Source: an uncultured Fusobacteriaceae bacterium
GTDB lineage: Bacteria; Fusobacteriota; Fusobacteriia; Fusobacteriales; Fusobacteriaceae
Direction: 5' to 3'
Length of the DNA: 35,105 nt
Assembly (NCBI GenBank): GCA_947072665.1
Contig: CAMTIW010000010.1
Span: 1-35,105 of the forward strand
The stretch's first letter is position 1; every line of letters begins with the position of its first letter. A model generated the notes under the pieces. That model did no database searches. It worked only from the letters and a program-made list of their open reading frames with translations, and was not told where the DNA came from. The position numbers and the translations under genes are program-made. Below, one piece after another: positions 14,992 through 22,664 of the stretch.

Positions 14992-15010
14992 ATAAAATCC
15001 AGGAGAATAT

Positions 15011-15670
15011 ATGAAAAAAAAAATTTTAATAGTTGAAGATGAACAAGATTATGCTAATATAGTAAAAAAAAGTTTAGAAAATGAAAATTTTGAAGTTAAG
15101 ATTGTAGGTGATGGCTCTTTAGTATTAGAGAAATTTTATCAATTTTCACCTTCACTAGTCCTTCTAGATATAAATCTTCCCAAAAAGAATGGTTGGGAAA
15201 TCTGTAAAGAAATAAGGCAAGTATCTAAAGTTCCTATAATTATAATAACTGCTAGAGATACTGAAAATGATGAAATTTTAGGTCTTGAACTAGGTGCTGA
15301 CGACTATGTGATAAAACCTAATAATATAAAAATAATTTCTTTAAAAATAAAAAAAATTCTTAAAATAGAAAATAATAATTTTTTTTATTTGGATAAACTT
15401 AGTTTTGATTTGAATAGATTTAAAATGATAATTAATGGAGAGGAAATTATTCTTAATAAAAGAGAGTCTTTTTTATTAGAATATTTATTTAAAAATCCAA
15501 ATATAGTTTTATCTAGAGAAACTTTATTAAATGAAGTTTGGGGATTTGAATTTTTAGGGGAAGAAAGAGCAGTGGATACTCTAGTAACTCGTCTTAGAAA
15601 AAAAATGGGAGATTATGGTGATTACATAAAATCAATAAGGGGAGTTGGATATGTTTTTAACCAAAATTAA
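15011..15670 (+). CDS. OmpR/PhoB-family response regulator
   Basis: The 219-aa protein has a receiver domain (1-118) with the acidic pair in VEDEQ, phospho-acceptor D53 in LLDINLPKKNGWE, T80 in IIITARD and K102 in DYVIKPN. A winged-helix DNA-binding domain follows (about 125-217), with LNKRESFLLEYLFKNP, the VDTLVTRLRKKM recognition helix and IRGVGYVF in the wing. The spacing after K102 is slightly short because the linker is compact. The start ATG has CAGGAGA upstream. It overlaps the histidine kinase gene by 20 bases, so the two are co-translated. The likely target is the promoter of the small exported peptide upstream. The signal is unknown. Confidence 0.93.
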   Translation: MKKKILIVEDEQDYANIVKKSLENENFEVKIVGDGSLVLEKFYQFSPSLVLLDINLPKKNGWEICKEIRQVSKVPIIIITARDTENDEILGLELGADDYVIKPNNIKIISLKIKKILKIENNNFFYLDKLSFDLNRFKMIINGEEIILNKRESFLLEYLFKNPNIVLSRETLLNEVWGFEFLGEERAVDTLVTRLRKKMGDYGDYIKSIRGVGYVFNQN

Positions 15671-17000
15671 AATAAATTTTTTCACAAAAATATTTTTTCT
15701 TTTAACTTTTATAATAATGATAACTCTCTCTCTAAATTACATTTTTAATGCAATTTTTTTAGAAAAATACTACATATATAGAAAAAAAGAAGGAATGTTA
15801 AAAATTCTTCAAAACGCTAAAAAAATTTATTTAAATAATTCAGAAGATGATTTTGAAGCATATGTTTATAATATAAATGAATCAAAGGGAATTAATATTA
15901 TTATAAGAAGATCTCACGAAAAAATGAATAGAATGAATTCTAAAAAAATAATGAAAGAAATAATAAAAGAAATCCCTTATAATAAGTTTATAGATAAAAA
16001 TCTATATGGGAATGATGCAAAAATTCTTTATTATGGTGAAAAAATAACAGAAAGCGAAGGAATATTTGTAGGCACATCGCTTTCAGTTATAAGAGCTCAC
16101 GGAGTTGAAAGTAATATATTCAATATTATTACTGCATTTTTTGCATTAATAATTTCTTTATCTATATCTCTTATATCATCTAAGAGAATGACTAGAGATA
16201 TTAATAATCTCAACGAAAAAGCTAGTAAGATTTCTAAATTAGATTTTTCTGAAAATATAAATATAGAAAGAAATGATGAAATAGGAGAGTTAAATGAAAA
16301 TTTAAATAAGATGTCAGAAAGTTTATCGTCATCAATTGATAATCTTAAATCTTTTGTATCAAATGCATCACACGAGTTAAAAACCCCTGTGGCTATAACA
16401 TGTGCTTATGCTACAATACTTCTTGAAAATAAAAATATAAGTGAGATAGAAAAAATTAAATATTACGATATAATATTGAAAACGGGTATAGAAATGGGTG
16501 ATTTAATAGAAAATTTATTAATATTATCAAAATTAAATGGTAATACTATTAAAGTAAAAACTGAGAAAATAAAAATAAAAGATTGTATAAAAAACTCTTT
16601 AGATAAATATGATATATTGGAACTAAAAAAGGATATAACAATAAATTTAAATATTGAAACTGAAGAAATAATTTCTGATTATAAACTGTTAAAAATTGTT
16701 TTAGATAATTTAATACAAAATGCTTTGAAATATTCTATCTATGAAAATAAAATAGAAATTTATGAAAAAAATAACTATCTTTTTATAGAAAACAATTTTG
16801 AAGGAGCTATTAATGAAGAGAAAGATAATTTGTTTCAACCTTTTAAGCGTGGACAAAATGCTGAAGATTTTAAATCTGAAGGAACAGGAATTGGACTTTC
16901 TATTGTAGCTAAAGCTCTCAGTTTATTGAAAACATCCTATTCTATCAAGATTATTGAAAATAAATTTATTTTTAAAATAGAACTATTTCTTAAAAGATAA
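15651..17000 (+). CDS. Membrane sensor histidine kinase
   Basis: The 449-aa kinase has two membrane segments (about 12-35 and 157-178) flanking a small periplasmic sensor domain of roughly 120 residues rich in Lys/Asn/Ile. A HAMP domain (180-235), HisKA with the phospho-acceptor H241 in ASHELKTPVA, and an HATPase domain with the N box DNLIQNALKYS (N357) and G box GTGIGLSIVA (411-420) follow. I chose the ATG at 15651 because AAGGGGAG ends six bases upstream; a TTG at 15645 in frame is too close to that site. It overlaps the response regulator. The sensor domain does not match a family I recognise. The genetic neighbour is a small exported peptide, which may report on or buffer the same stimulus. 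Confidence 0.93.
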   Translation: MFLTKIKINFFTKIFFLLTFIIMITLSLNYIFNAIFLEKYYIYRKKEGMLKILQNAKKIYLNNSEDDFEAYVYNINESKGINIIIRRSHEKMNRMNSKKIMKEIIKEIPYNKFIDKNLYGNDAKILYYGEKITESEGIFVGTSLSVIRAHGVESNIFNIITAFFALIISLSISLISSKRMTRDINNLNEKASKISKLDFSENINIERNDEIGELNENLNKMSESLSSSIDNLKSFVSNASHELKTPVAITCAYATILLENKNISEIEKIKYYDIILKTGIEMGDLIENLLILSKLNGNTIKVKTEKIKIKDCIKNSLDKYDILELKKDITINLNIETEEIISDYKLLKIVLDNLIQNALKYSIYENKIEIYEKNNYLFIENNFEGAINEEKDNLFQPFKRGQNAEDFKSEGTGIGLSIVAKALSLLKTSYSIKIIENKFIFKIELFLKR

Positions 17001-17017
17001 TTATGGAGATATAATTG

Positions 17018-17055
17018 TAAAAGAGTCTTTTCGTTCATTTGAAAGGACTCTTTTA
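17018..17055. terminator. Bidirectional terminator between the kinase gene and hdhA
   Basis: A 15-bp stem (17018-17032 with 17041-17055, one G-U) around GAGTC/GACTC, with A/T tracts on both sides, serves both convergent genes. Confidence 0.88.
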
Positions 17056-17060
17056 GTTTA

Positions 17061-17831
17061 TTAGTCTAATTCTTGTATTCCCCCACCATTTATTGCTAAA
17101 ACTTGTCCACTTACCCATTTAGACATAGGACTAGCAAAATAAAGTATACCCATTCCAATATCACTTGCTTCTCCTAATGTTTTTAATGGTGTTTTGGCAA
17201 GCATTTTTTTCTCTATTTCAGGAGTTAAAACAGATTCTAGTGCAGCAGTTCTAATTGCCCCAGGAGCAATTGCATTAACTCTAATAATTGGTCCTAAGTC
17301 CACTGCCATATATTTTGTTAACTGGTTGATTGCTGCTTTAGAGCTTCCATAGACACTCATATTAGGTGTAGCCATCTCACCAGCCATAGAACTTATGTTA
17401 ATTATAGACCCATATTTACTTTTAATCATATGAGGAACGCATAGTTTAGATAATGTGAAAATACTAAATAAATTTAAATTGTATATTTTTTCAATATATT
17501 CTTTAGTAAGACGTTGAAATTTTTCTCGACCTCCACCCCCACCTCCAACATTATTTACAAGAATGTTAATTTGTCCCATTTCTTTTAGTGTAATATCTAT
17601 AAGATTATTTAAATCTTCATCTGAGGTTATATTACATTTAACCCCAATAGATTTAATTCCAAATTTTCTAGCTTCTAGAGCTGTTTGATCTATTGTCTCT
17701 TGAGTTCTTCCTATAGCAACTATATTAGCACCTGCAGAAGCTAGTGTTAAAGCTGCTGCTTTTCCAATTCCAGCCCCAGTTACAATTGCAGTCATACCTG
17801 TTAAATCATAAAAATTAATTTTCGTGTTCAT
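17061..17831 (-). CDS. hdhA: Short-chain dehydrogenase resembling 7-alpha-hydroxysteroid dehydrogenase, with a shortened cofactor loop
   Basis: The 256-aa protein closely resembles E. coli HdhA, an NAD-dependent enzyme that oxidises the 7-alpha-hydroxyl of bile acids. Shared landmarks include ILVNNVGGGG, the LTPEIEKKML segment, VSGQVLAINGGGIQELD at the C-terminus and the catalytic S148, Y161 and K165 (YGSSK). I chose the ATG at 17831 because GGAGG lies five bases upstream; the open frame extends further but only through AT-rich leader. The Gly-rich Rossmann motif is odd: VTGAGIGKA where the family has TGxxxGIG, two residues missing. A second one-residue gap lies before IRVNAIAPGA. Cofactor binding may be altered or lost. 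It is monogenic. Function as a bile-acid enzyme is inferred from similarity; another SDR substrate is possible. Confidence 0.85.
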   Translation of the reverse strand: MNTKINFYDLTGMTAIVTGAGIGKAAALTLASAGANIVAIGRTQETIDQTALEARKFGIKSIGVKCNITSDEDLNNLIDITLKEMGQINILVNNVGGGGGGREKFQRLTKEYIEKIYNLNLFSIFTLSKLCVPHMIKSKYGSIINISSMAGEMATPNMSVYGSSKAAINQLTKYMAVDLGPIIRVNAIAPGAIRTAALESVLTPEIEKKMLAKTPLKTLGEASDIGMGILYFASPMSKWVSGQVLAINGGGIQELD

Positions 17832-18435
17832 TTTTCCTCCTCTTTCCCTTTTTACTATAAATATTAATGTGATTATAACATTATTTAATGAATGAATAAA
17901 TAAAAAAAATAAAAAGTGAATTATTGTAATGAAAATGGAGGGTTTTAAACTTAAATTTAAAAGATAATAAAAAAACAAATTAAAAAGTAATTAAAAACAA
18001 AATATTAAAATAAAATATTAAAAAAGGATTTTTTTTTATAGATAGGTATATATATTTCCTAATAAAAAATATAACAATATTTTTATTTTAATAAGTTGTT
18101 TTAAAATAGAATATAAAGTATTTAATAAAAACTTTAACTCTTTAAAATGTGTGTTTTATATGATTTTTTTAGAAAAAATATTTTTGATAAATAAAAAAAT
18201 ATAGTGAATTTTCTATAAAATAAAATACATTTAGTTGTTATTTTTTCTTTAAAAAGTAGAAGTAATTTATAAAAGGAAAATAAAAAATAAATAAGTAAGT
18301 ATAGATAATTCCGAAAATAAAAAAACAAAATAAAAAGTTTTTAAGGTGGTGATAGAAGAAATATAAATCACATTTTTAAAGAAAATTGGAATTGAGCAAC
18401 AGAGGTTAAAAATTTTAAAATCTAAGGAGGAGTTT
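17832..18435. other. Gene-free, extremely AT-rich 604-base region upstream of the surface-protein cluster
   Basis: Nearly all A and T, with A-tracts and a direct repeat AAAATATTAAAA (about 18000-18022). It contains the hdhA promoter on the minus strand and must hold the promoter of the surface-protein operon. I could not choose among several poor matches. Open frames on the minus strand here lack ribosome sites and are not credible. Long A/T leaders like this suit curved DNA or nucleoid-protein control. Confidence 0.5.
17872..17880 (-). promoter_or_regulatory. Extended -10 promoter of hdhA
   Basis: On the minus strand TGTTATAAT forms an extended -10 box about 40 bases upstream of the start. 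A TTTATT at a usable distance could be a weak -35. Confidence 0.5.
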
Positions 18436-18867
18436 ATGAAGAAAGGAATTTTATTTTCAATTTTTATATTAACAGCAGCTATTAGTTTTTCGGAATTAAA
18501 ATCAAATTTAACATCTAACAAAATGGTGATGGTAAACAATCAGATGCAAATGATGCCAGCAGACAACGCTACACCAGGTGATACATTAGTTTATACATTA
18601 GCTCTTAATAATGAAAACACATCAGGAATAACAAATGTAAATCCAGTTATACCTATTCCAAGTTATACAACATTAGTACCTAGTATGGTAGAACCAGCTA
18701 ATTTTATGGTAACAACAGATAATCAAAACTATGTAGCTTATCCTCAAATGGGCGCAAATAATCAACCAGTAGCAGATAATATGTATAAATCAGTTAAATG
18801 GGATATTGGAAATATGAGTGCTAATGAAGTTAAAACAATGAAGATAGGAGTTAAAATAAATAATTAA
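18436..18867 (+). CDS. Small exported DUF11-like surface protein (first gene of the surface cluster)
   Basis: The 143-aa protein has a signal peptide (1-19, ending SFS) and a single immunoglobulin-like DUF11-type domain. The landmarks are TPGDTLVYTLALNNENTSG, a central PSYTTLVPS segment, SVKWDIGNMSANEVKTMKIG and the terminal strand VKINN. The last strand resembles the C-termini of the three large paralogues downstream (YNIKVNQ, YNVKID). It has no cysteine and is rich in Asn, Met and Pro. AAGGAGGAG precedes the ATG. A one-domain subunit in front of multi-domain relatives suggests a capping or minor subunit of the same surface structure, but that is inference. Confidence 0.75.
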   Translation: MKKGILFSIFILTAAISFSELKSNLTSNKMVMVNNQMQMMPADNATPGDTLVYTLALNNENTSGITNVNPVIPIPSYTTLVPSMVEPANFMVTTDNQNYVAYPQMGANNQPVADNMYKSVKWDIGNMSANEVKTMKIGVKINN

Positions 18868-18996
18868 TAAATTGGTTTAATAAAATTTTTTTAATAAAAT
18901 AAAAATAAATAATATCAAGGAGGTCTATGGTCAAATAATTAAATAGGAAAATGTCTGAACTATAAAACAAATAAACCAAAGGGAGATGGGTAAATT
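18868..18996 (+). promoter_or_regulatory. Leader of the major surface-protein gene, with a stand-alone Shine-Dalgarno
   Basis: The 129-base leader contains a perfect AAGGAGG (18917-18923) followed only by a three-codon frame (ATG at 18927, stop at 18936-18938), 74 bases before the real start. TTGGTTTA (18872-18879) can pair with TAAACCAA (18972-18979), closing a loop just upstream of the gene's own GGGAG site. Stand-alone strong ribosome sites in leaders are known to stabilise mRNAs by holding a 30S subunit. That use here is a hypothesis. Confidence 0.45.
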
Positions 18997-21153
18997 ATGA
19001 AAAAAGCTTATGGAATTTTATTAACGTTATTTTTATTAGCTTCAAGTGCTACATTAGCAGCACCAGCACCAGCAAACTCAACAATCGGAACACAGGCAAC
19101 AATTAGCTATACGGATACAGATTCAACAGCAAAAACTACTACATCAAACCTAGTACTTACAACTGTTAATTCAATCTATGCATTAACATTATCACCAACA
19201 GGAAACTATACAGCTTATGCAGGACAAAATATATCTTATCCAATTTCTATTACTAATAATGGTAATACAGCTGATACATATACGTTATCAGAAACAGGAT
19301 CAACATTACAAAACTTAGTATTTACAGTGGATACAAATGGAAATGGAGTAATAGATGCAGGAGAAACAACTACAATAGCCAACCTAGCAAACACACCATC
19401 AGTAGCATCAGGAGCAGTTTTAAAATTAGTTGTAACAGGAACAGTACCAGCAGCAGCAGTAGCAGGAAGTGTACAAACTTATACAACAACTGCAACTTCT
19501 GTAGGAAATACTGCAGTATCAGCTTCAACAAATAACTTATATACAGTAAATACACCAGCAGCAATAGGAATTACAAAAACAGTTGGAGCATCAGCAGTAC
19601 CAGGAGCATTTACTTATATATTTAAAGTAACTAACCCTTCAACAACAGCAGCAAGTAATGTAATCCTTACAGATACATTACCAGTGGGAATTGAACCAGT
19701 AGGTTCTACAGCAGTTTGGAATCCAATTTTATCAGCAACAAATAAAGGAATAACTTATGCAGCAGATGGATTAGAAGTTCCATCCAATGAAGTAGATTTA
19801 CAATATGTTTCTAGAGTAATAACATTTAAAATTTTAAATGTACAAGCAAATATTACAACAGCGAGTGTGGGAGGAGTATTAACTCTTACAGTAGCACCTA
19901 CAGGAACTCCAGTAAGTGGTACAGTTTTCAGTAATACAGGTTCATTTGTATATAATAATGGATTTGTAGTTACATCACCAGCAACAACAGGAACAGCAGT
20001 TTATACAGTACCGGTTGCAAAATCAGTAACTGTAACTAATAATATATCTCTTCAAATACTTCAAGGTGATACCATTGTTTTACCACAAACACTTACAAAT
20101 ACAGGAAATACAGCAGATACATATAACCTAAGTTTAGCAAATACTTCACACATAACAGGAACAGTATTCTACTTAGATACAAATGGAGATGGAATAAGAC
20201 AGGCTTCAGAAACTACAGTTTTATCTAATCCATTAGCATCAGTAGCACCAGGTGCAACTGTTAAATTCTTTGCAGTTGGAGTAGTAGGACTTCCTCCAGT
20301 TGGAGCATTAGTATTTAATATCGTTGCAACTTCTACAACAGATGTAGCAGTAACTGGATCAAGTACAATTACAGGAACAGTAGTAAATGGTTTTGCACTA
20401 GTTTCACTTTCAGCAGAAATCACACTAAGTGCAGTACAAGGTGCTGTAGTAACTTTACCTCAATCAATATTGAATAAAGGTACAACAGCAGAAACTTATA
20501 CTTTAGCAATGAACTATGCAAATATATTAACAGGAGTTACATATTACCTAGATACAAATGGAGACGGAATTAGACAGGCTGGAGAAACAACAGTTCTTTC
20601 AAATCCAACAACTTCAGTAGTAGCAGGAGGAACTCTTAACTTCTTCGCAGTAGGAACAGTACCAGCAGCTCAAGCACCAGCAACTTATGTATTCAGACTT
20701 TATGCAACAGGTGTAACTAATACAGCAGCACAAGACTGGAGTACATTTACTTTAACAGTAACACAACCAGTAATTACTTTAACACTTGTAAAATCTCAAG
20801 CTTTAGATGCAAATGGAGATAATGTATTAGATGCAGCTTACGCTCAAACAGCTCTTACAGCTAATCCAGGAGCAAAAATATTCTACAAAATAGTTGGAAC
20901 AAACACAGGAACAACAGCAGTAAATAACTTTACAATTCAAGATAACGTAGCAGCTTATGCAACATTAACTTTTGGTGATGGAACAGTTTCAGCAACAGGA
21001 AAACCATCATACAGAATAGGATCATCAGGAGCTATGACAGAAGTTCAAACTCATCCAGTAGATGGAGGAACAGGACTTATCCAAGCTACAATACCTACAT
21101 TAACACCAGGTTCTACAATAGAATTCTACTATAATATCAAAGTAAATCAATAA
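18997..21153 (+). CDS. Major Ala/Thr-rich secreted surface protein with DUF11 module and EF-hand-like loops
   Basis: The 718-aa protein has a signal peptide (1-21, ALA-like cleavage) and no cysteine. The N-terminal motif is IGTQATISY (30-38). A domain with the calcium-type loop DTNGNGVIDAGE (112-123) comes next, then a DUF11-like module (190-340, SNVILTDTLPVGIEPVG), then two repeats of 125 residues with loops DTNGDGIRQASE (394-405) and DTNGDGIRQAGE (519-530). The C-terminal domain (603-718) starts with LDANGDNVLDAAY and ends YYNIKVNQ. The loops match the 12-residue EF-hand spacing D-x-N-x-D-G. Codon use is much more uniform (GCA, ACA, GTA) and less AT-rich than the neighbours, as in highly expressed genes. 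A terminator follows directly, so this is probably the abundant subunit. An S-layer-like or fibre-forming role is inferred. Confidence 0.8.
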   Translation: MKKAYGILLTLFLLASSATLAAPAPANSTIGTQATISYTDTDSTAKTTTSNLVLTTVNSIYALTLSPTGNYTAYAGQNISYPISITNNGNTADTYTLSETGSTLQNLVFTVDTNGNGVIDAGETTTIANLANTPSVASGAVLKLVVTGTVPAAAVAGSVQTYTTTATSVGNTAVSASTNNLYTVNTPAAIGITKTVGASAVPGAFTYIFKVTNPSTTAASNVILTDTLPVGIEPVGSTAVWNPILSATNKGITYAADGLEVPSNEVDLQYVSRVITFKILNVQANITTASVGGVLTLTVAPTGTPVSGTVFSNTGSFVYNNGFVVTSPATTGTAVYTVPVAKSVTVTNNISLQILQGDTIVLPQTLTNTGNTADTYNLSLANTSHITGTVFYLDTNGDGIRQASETTVLSNPLASVAPGATVKFFAVGVVGLPPVGALVFNIVATSTTDVAVTGSSTITGTVVNGFALVSLSAEITLSAVQGAVVTLPQSILNKGTTAETYTLAMNYANILTGVTYYLDTNGDGIRQAGETTVLSNPTTSVVAGGTLNFFAVGTVPAAQAPATYVFRLYATGVTNTAAQDWSTFTLTVTQPVITLTLVKSQALDANGDNVLDAAYAQTALTANPGAKIFYKIVGTNTGTTAVNNFTIQDNVAAYATLTFGDGTVSATGKPSYRIGSSGAMTEVQTHPVDGGTGLIQATIPTLTPGSTIEFYYNIKVNQ
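20170..20595 (+). repeat. Near-identical 50-bp segments 375 bp apart within the major surface-protein gene
   Basis: Bases 20170-20220 and 20545-20595 encode the two DTNGDGIRQA calcium loops and are about 85% identical, within a 375-bp (125-codon) duplicated domain. Unequal recombination could delete or amplify a domain in frame. Confidence 0.7.
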
Positions 21154-21175
21154 GATTTTTTAAAGTAAAAAATAG

Positions 21176-21207
21176 AAAGGCTCTTAGAAACATTAAGAGC
21201 CTTTTTT
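21176..21207 (+). terminator. Terminator/attenuator inside the surface-protein cluster
   Basis: AAAGGCTCTTA (21176-21186) pairs with TAAGAGCCTTT (21194-21204), and a T run follows. It stands between the 718-aa gene and the next paralogue, whose ATG is only about 20 bases further. Read-through would give the downstream genes a lower level. Confidence 0.88.
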
Positions 21208-21227
21208 AAAAAAAGGAGTTGGTATAA

Positions 21228-22637
21228 ATGTTAAAGAAAATAAAAAAAAATATTTGTTTTTTAATTTTATTTTTTTTATATACCTTAATATCGTATTCAA
21301 TAACTCCAACTACTTTCCAAATAGGGACTATTGCAATGCTTGTATTGGAAGATAAAACAGAAATTCTATCCAATATTGTAGTAGTAACAATAGTGAATGA
21401 TATTGCTAACATAACAATAGAGAAAAGTTTTAAAGATGAGCCCGTAAAAGAAGAGCAAAAAACACTAGTTTTTAAAATTTTAAATAATTCCAATATAAGA
21501 GGAGAGGACTTATTATTAACTGATGATTTATCAAATAAATATGATATTGTTGGAGATTCTGTGTTATGGACTCCTTTTGGAGAAAATACAACAAAGAAGC
21601 TGACTTTAGTAGAAGATGGTCAAGAAAAAGAAGATATAAATGTGAGTTTAAATTTTAAAAATAATATTTTGAATTTTACAATGAAGGTAGTGGGCGAAAA
21701 TCAATTAATAACTAGTAATGGAGGCTATTTAGAAGTTGTTATTAAACCTAAAGATGATTTATTAGCTAGAACTATACTGAAAAACATAGCCATCTATGAG
21801 TATTTTAATGGAGTAGAAAAAAAAAATAACATAGAAACAAATGTGTTAAATTATGAAGTCCCTATCATTTCAAAAGCTATTTTTACTGGTGAAAGTAAAT
21901 CTTTTGAGAGTTCGGGAAATATAATTTACTTTACTAATATTTTAAAAAATATAGGGAATATAGAAGATACTTATAATATAATTCTTGCTAATAATTTATT
22001 TAAAGATGGAGATACATTCAAGATTGGGCAACTTATTAATAATGTTTTCACTGAGTTTCAAGATACAAATAAAGACGGGATAATAGATACTGGAAAATTA
22101 ACAGTTGGGAAAAGTATAAATATAATATTAGAAGTAACAACAAAGAGCAGTACCTTAACATTGAGAGATCTTTCTATTGAAAAAATTGCAACCAGTGTAG
22201 AAAACCCTCAATATAACGTAGTGGTAAAGGATGTACTGGATCAACTTATCTCCAGTTCGAGTTCAGTAGAATTTTTTAAATACCAGTCTCTAGATAAAAA
22301 TAATGATAATATAATTGAATTTCCCTATACTCAAAATTTAATAGGTGGGAATCCAGAAAATAAAATTTTCTATAAAATAATAGTAAAAAATATAGATGAA
22401 AATCCTATTACAGAGTTATTAATAGAAGATTACATCCCTGAATATACAAAGATGTCTTATGGTGATAATAGTCTCAGTGAAAAAGGAAGGCCAGTTTATA
22501 GATTGAGTAATGATAATATTTTTAAAGAGATAGTTTCCAAGCCATTTATTGGAAGAAATGGAACAATAAAAGTAGAGATACCTATTCTAAATAAAGATGA
22601 GACCGTGGAAATATACTATAATGTAAAAATTGATTAG
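21228..22637 (+). CDS. Secreted paralogue of the major surface protein (469 aa)
   Basis: The signal peptide covers about 1-24. The N-terminus keeps a degenerate version of the family motif (FQIGTIAMLVLED, then SNIVVVTIVND). The central DUF11-like module spans about 67-215 (LVFKILNNSNIRGEDLLLTD, then VLWTPFG), a DxNxDG loop DTNKDGIIDTGK lies near 276-287, and the C-terminal domain starts at about 354 with SLDKNNDNIIEFPY and ends YYNVKID. It aligns module for module with the 604-aa protein and, minus two repeats, with the 718-aa protein. Codon use is ordinary AT-rich, unlike the 718-aa gene. AAGGAG precedes the ATG. It is probably a minor subunit of the same surface assembly. Confidence 0.75.
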   Translation: MLKKIKKNICFLILFFLYTLISYSITPTTFQIGTIAMLVLEDKTEILSNIVVVTIVNDIANITIEKSFKDEPVKEEQKTLVFKILNNSNIRGEDLLLTDDLSNKYDIVGDSVLWTPFGENTTKKLTLVEDGQEKEDINVSLNFKNNILNFTMKVVGENQLITSNGGYLEVVIKPKDDLLARTILKNIAIYEYFNGVEKKNNIETNVLNYEVPIISKAIFTGESKSFESSGNIIYFTNILKNIGNIEDTYNIILANNLFKDGDTFKIGQLINNVFTEFQDTNKDGIIDTGKLTVGKSINIILEVTTKSSTLTLRDLSIEKIATSVENPQYNVVVKDVLDQLISSSSSVEFFKYQSLDKNNDNIIEFPYTQNLIGGNPENKIFYKIIVKNIDENPITELLIEDYIPEYTKMSYGDNSLSEKGRPVYRLSNDNIFKEIVSKPFIGRNGTIKVEIPILNKDETVEIYYNVKID

Positions 22638-22664
22638 AAATCTGTTAGGAGTTGATGAATTAAA

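Noticed and set aside
15645-15650. TTG start for the histidine kinase
   Set aside because: The AAGGGGAG site ends at 15644, leaving no spacer for TTG. The ATG at 15651 has normal spacing.
17832-17978. N-terminal extension of the SDR frame (49 hydrophobic residues)
   Set aside because: It is AT-rich leader sequence that translates to Phe/Ile/Leu by composition. The ATG at 17831 has GGAGG and matches the family start.
18134-18539. Two minus-strand frames in the AT-rich leader region
   Set aside because: No ribosome sites, Phe/Leu/Tyr-only composition, and one overlaps the start of a credible exported protein on the other strand.
18927-18938. Three-codon leader peptide MVK as a true gene
   Set aside because: Only three bases separate the Shine-Dalgarno from the ATG and the frame is trivially short, so I treat the ribosome site as a leader element rather than a gene.
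19370-20423. Minus-strand frames inside the 718-aa gene
   Set aside because: They arise from its uniform GCA/ACA/GTA codon use, which removes stop codons in the antisense frames.
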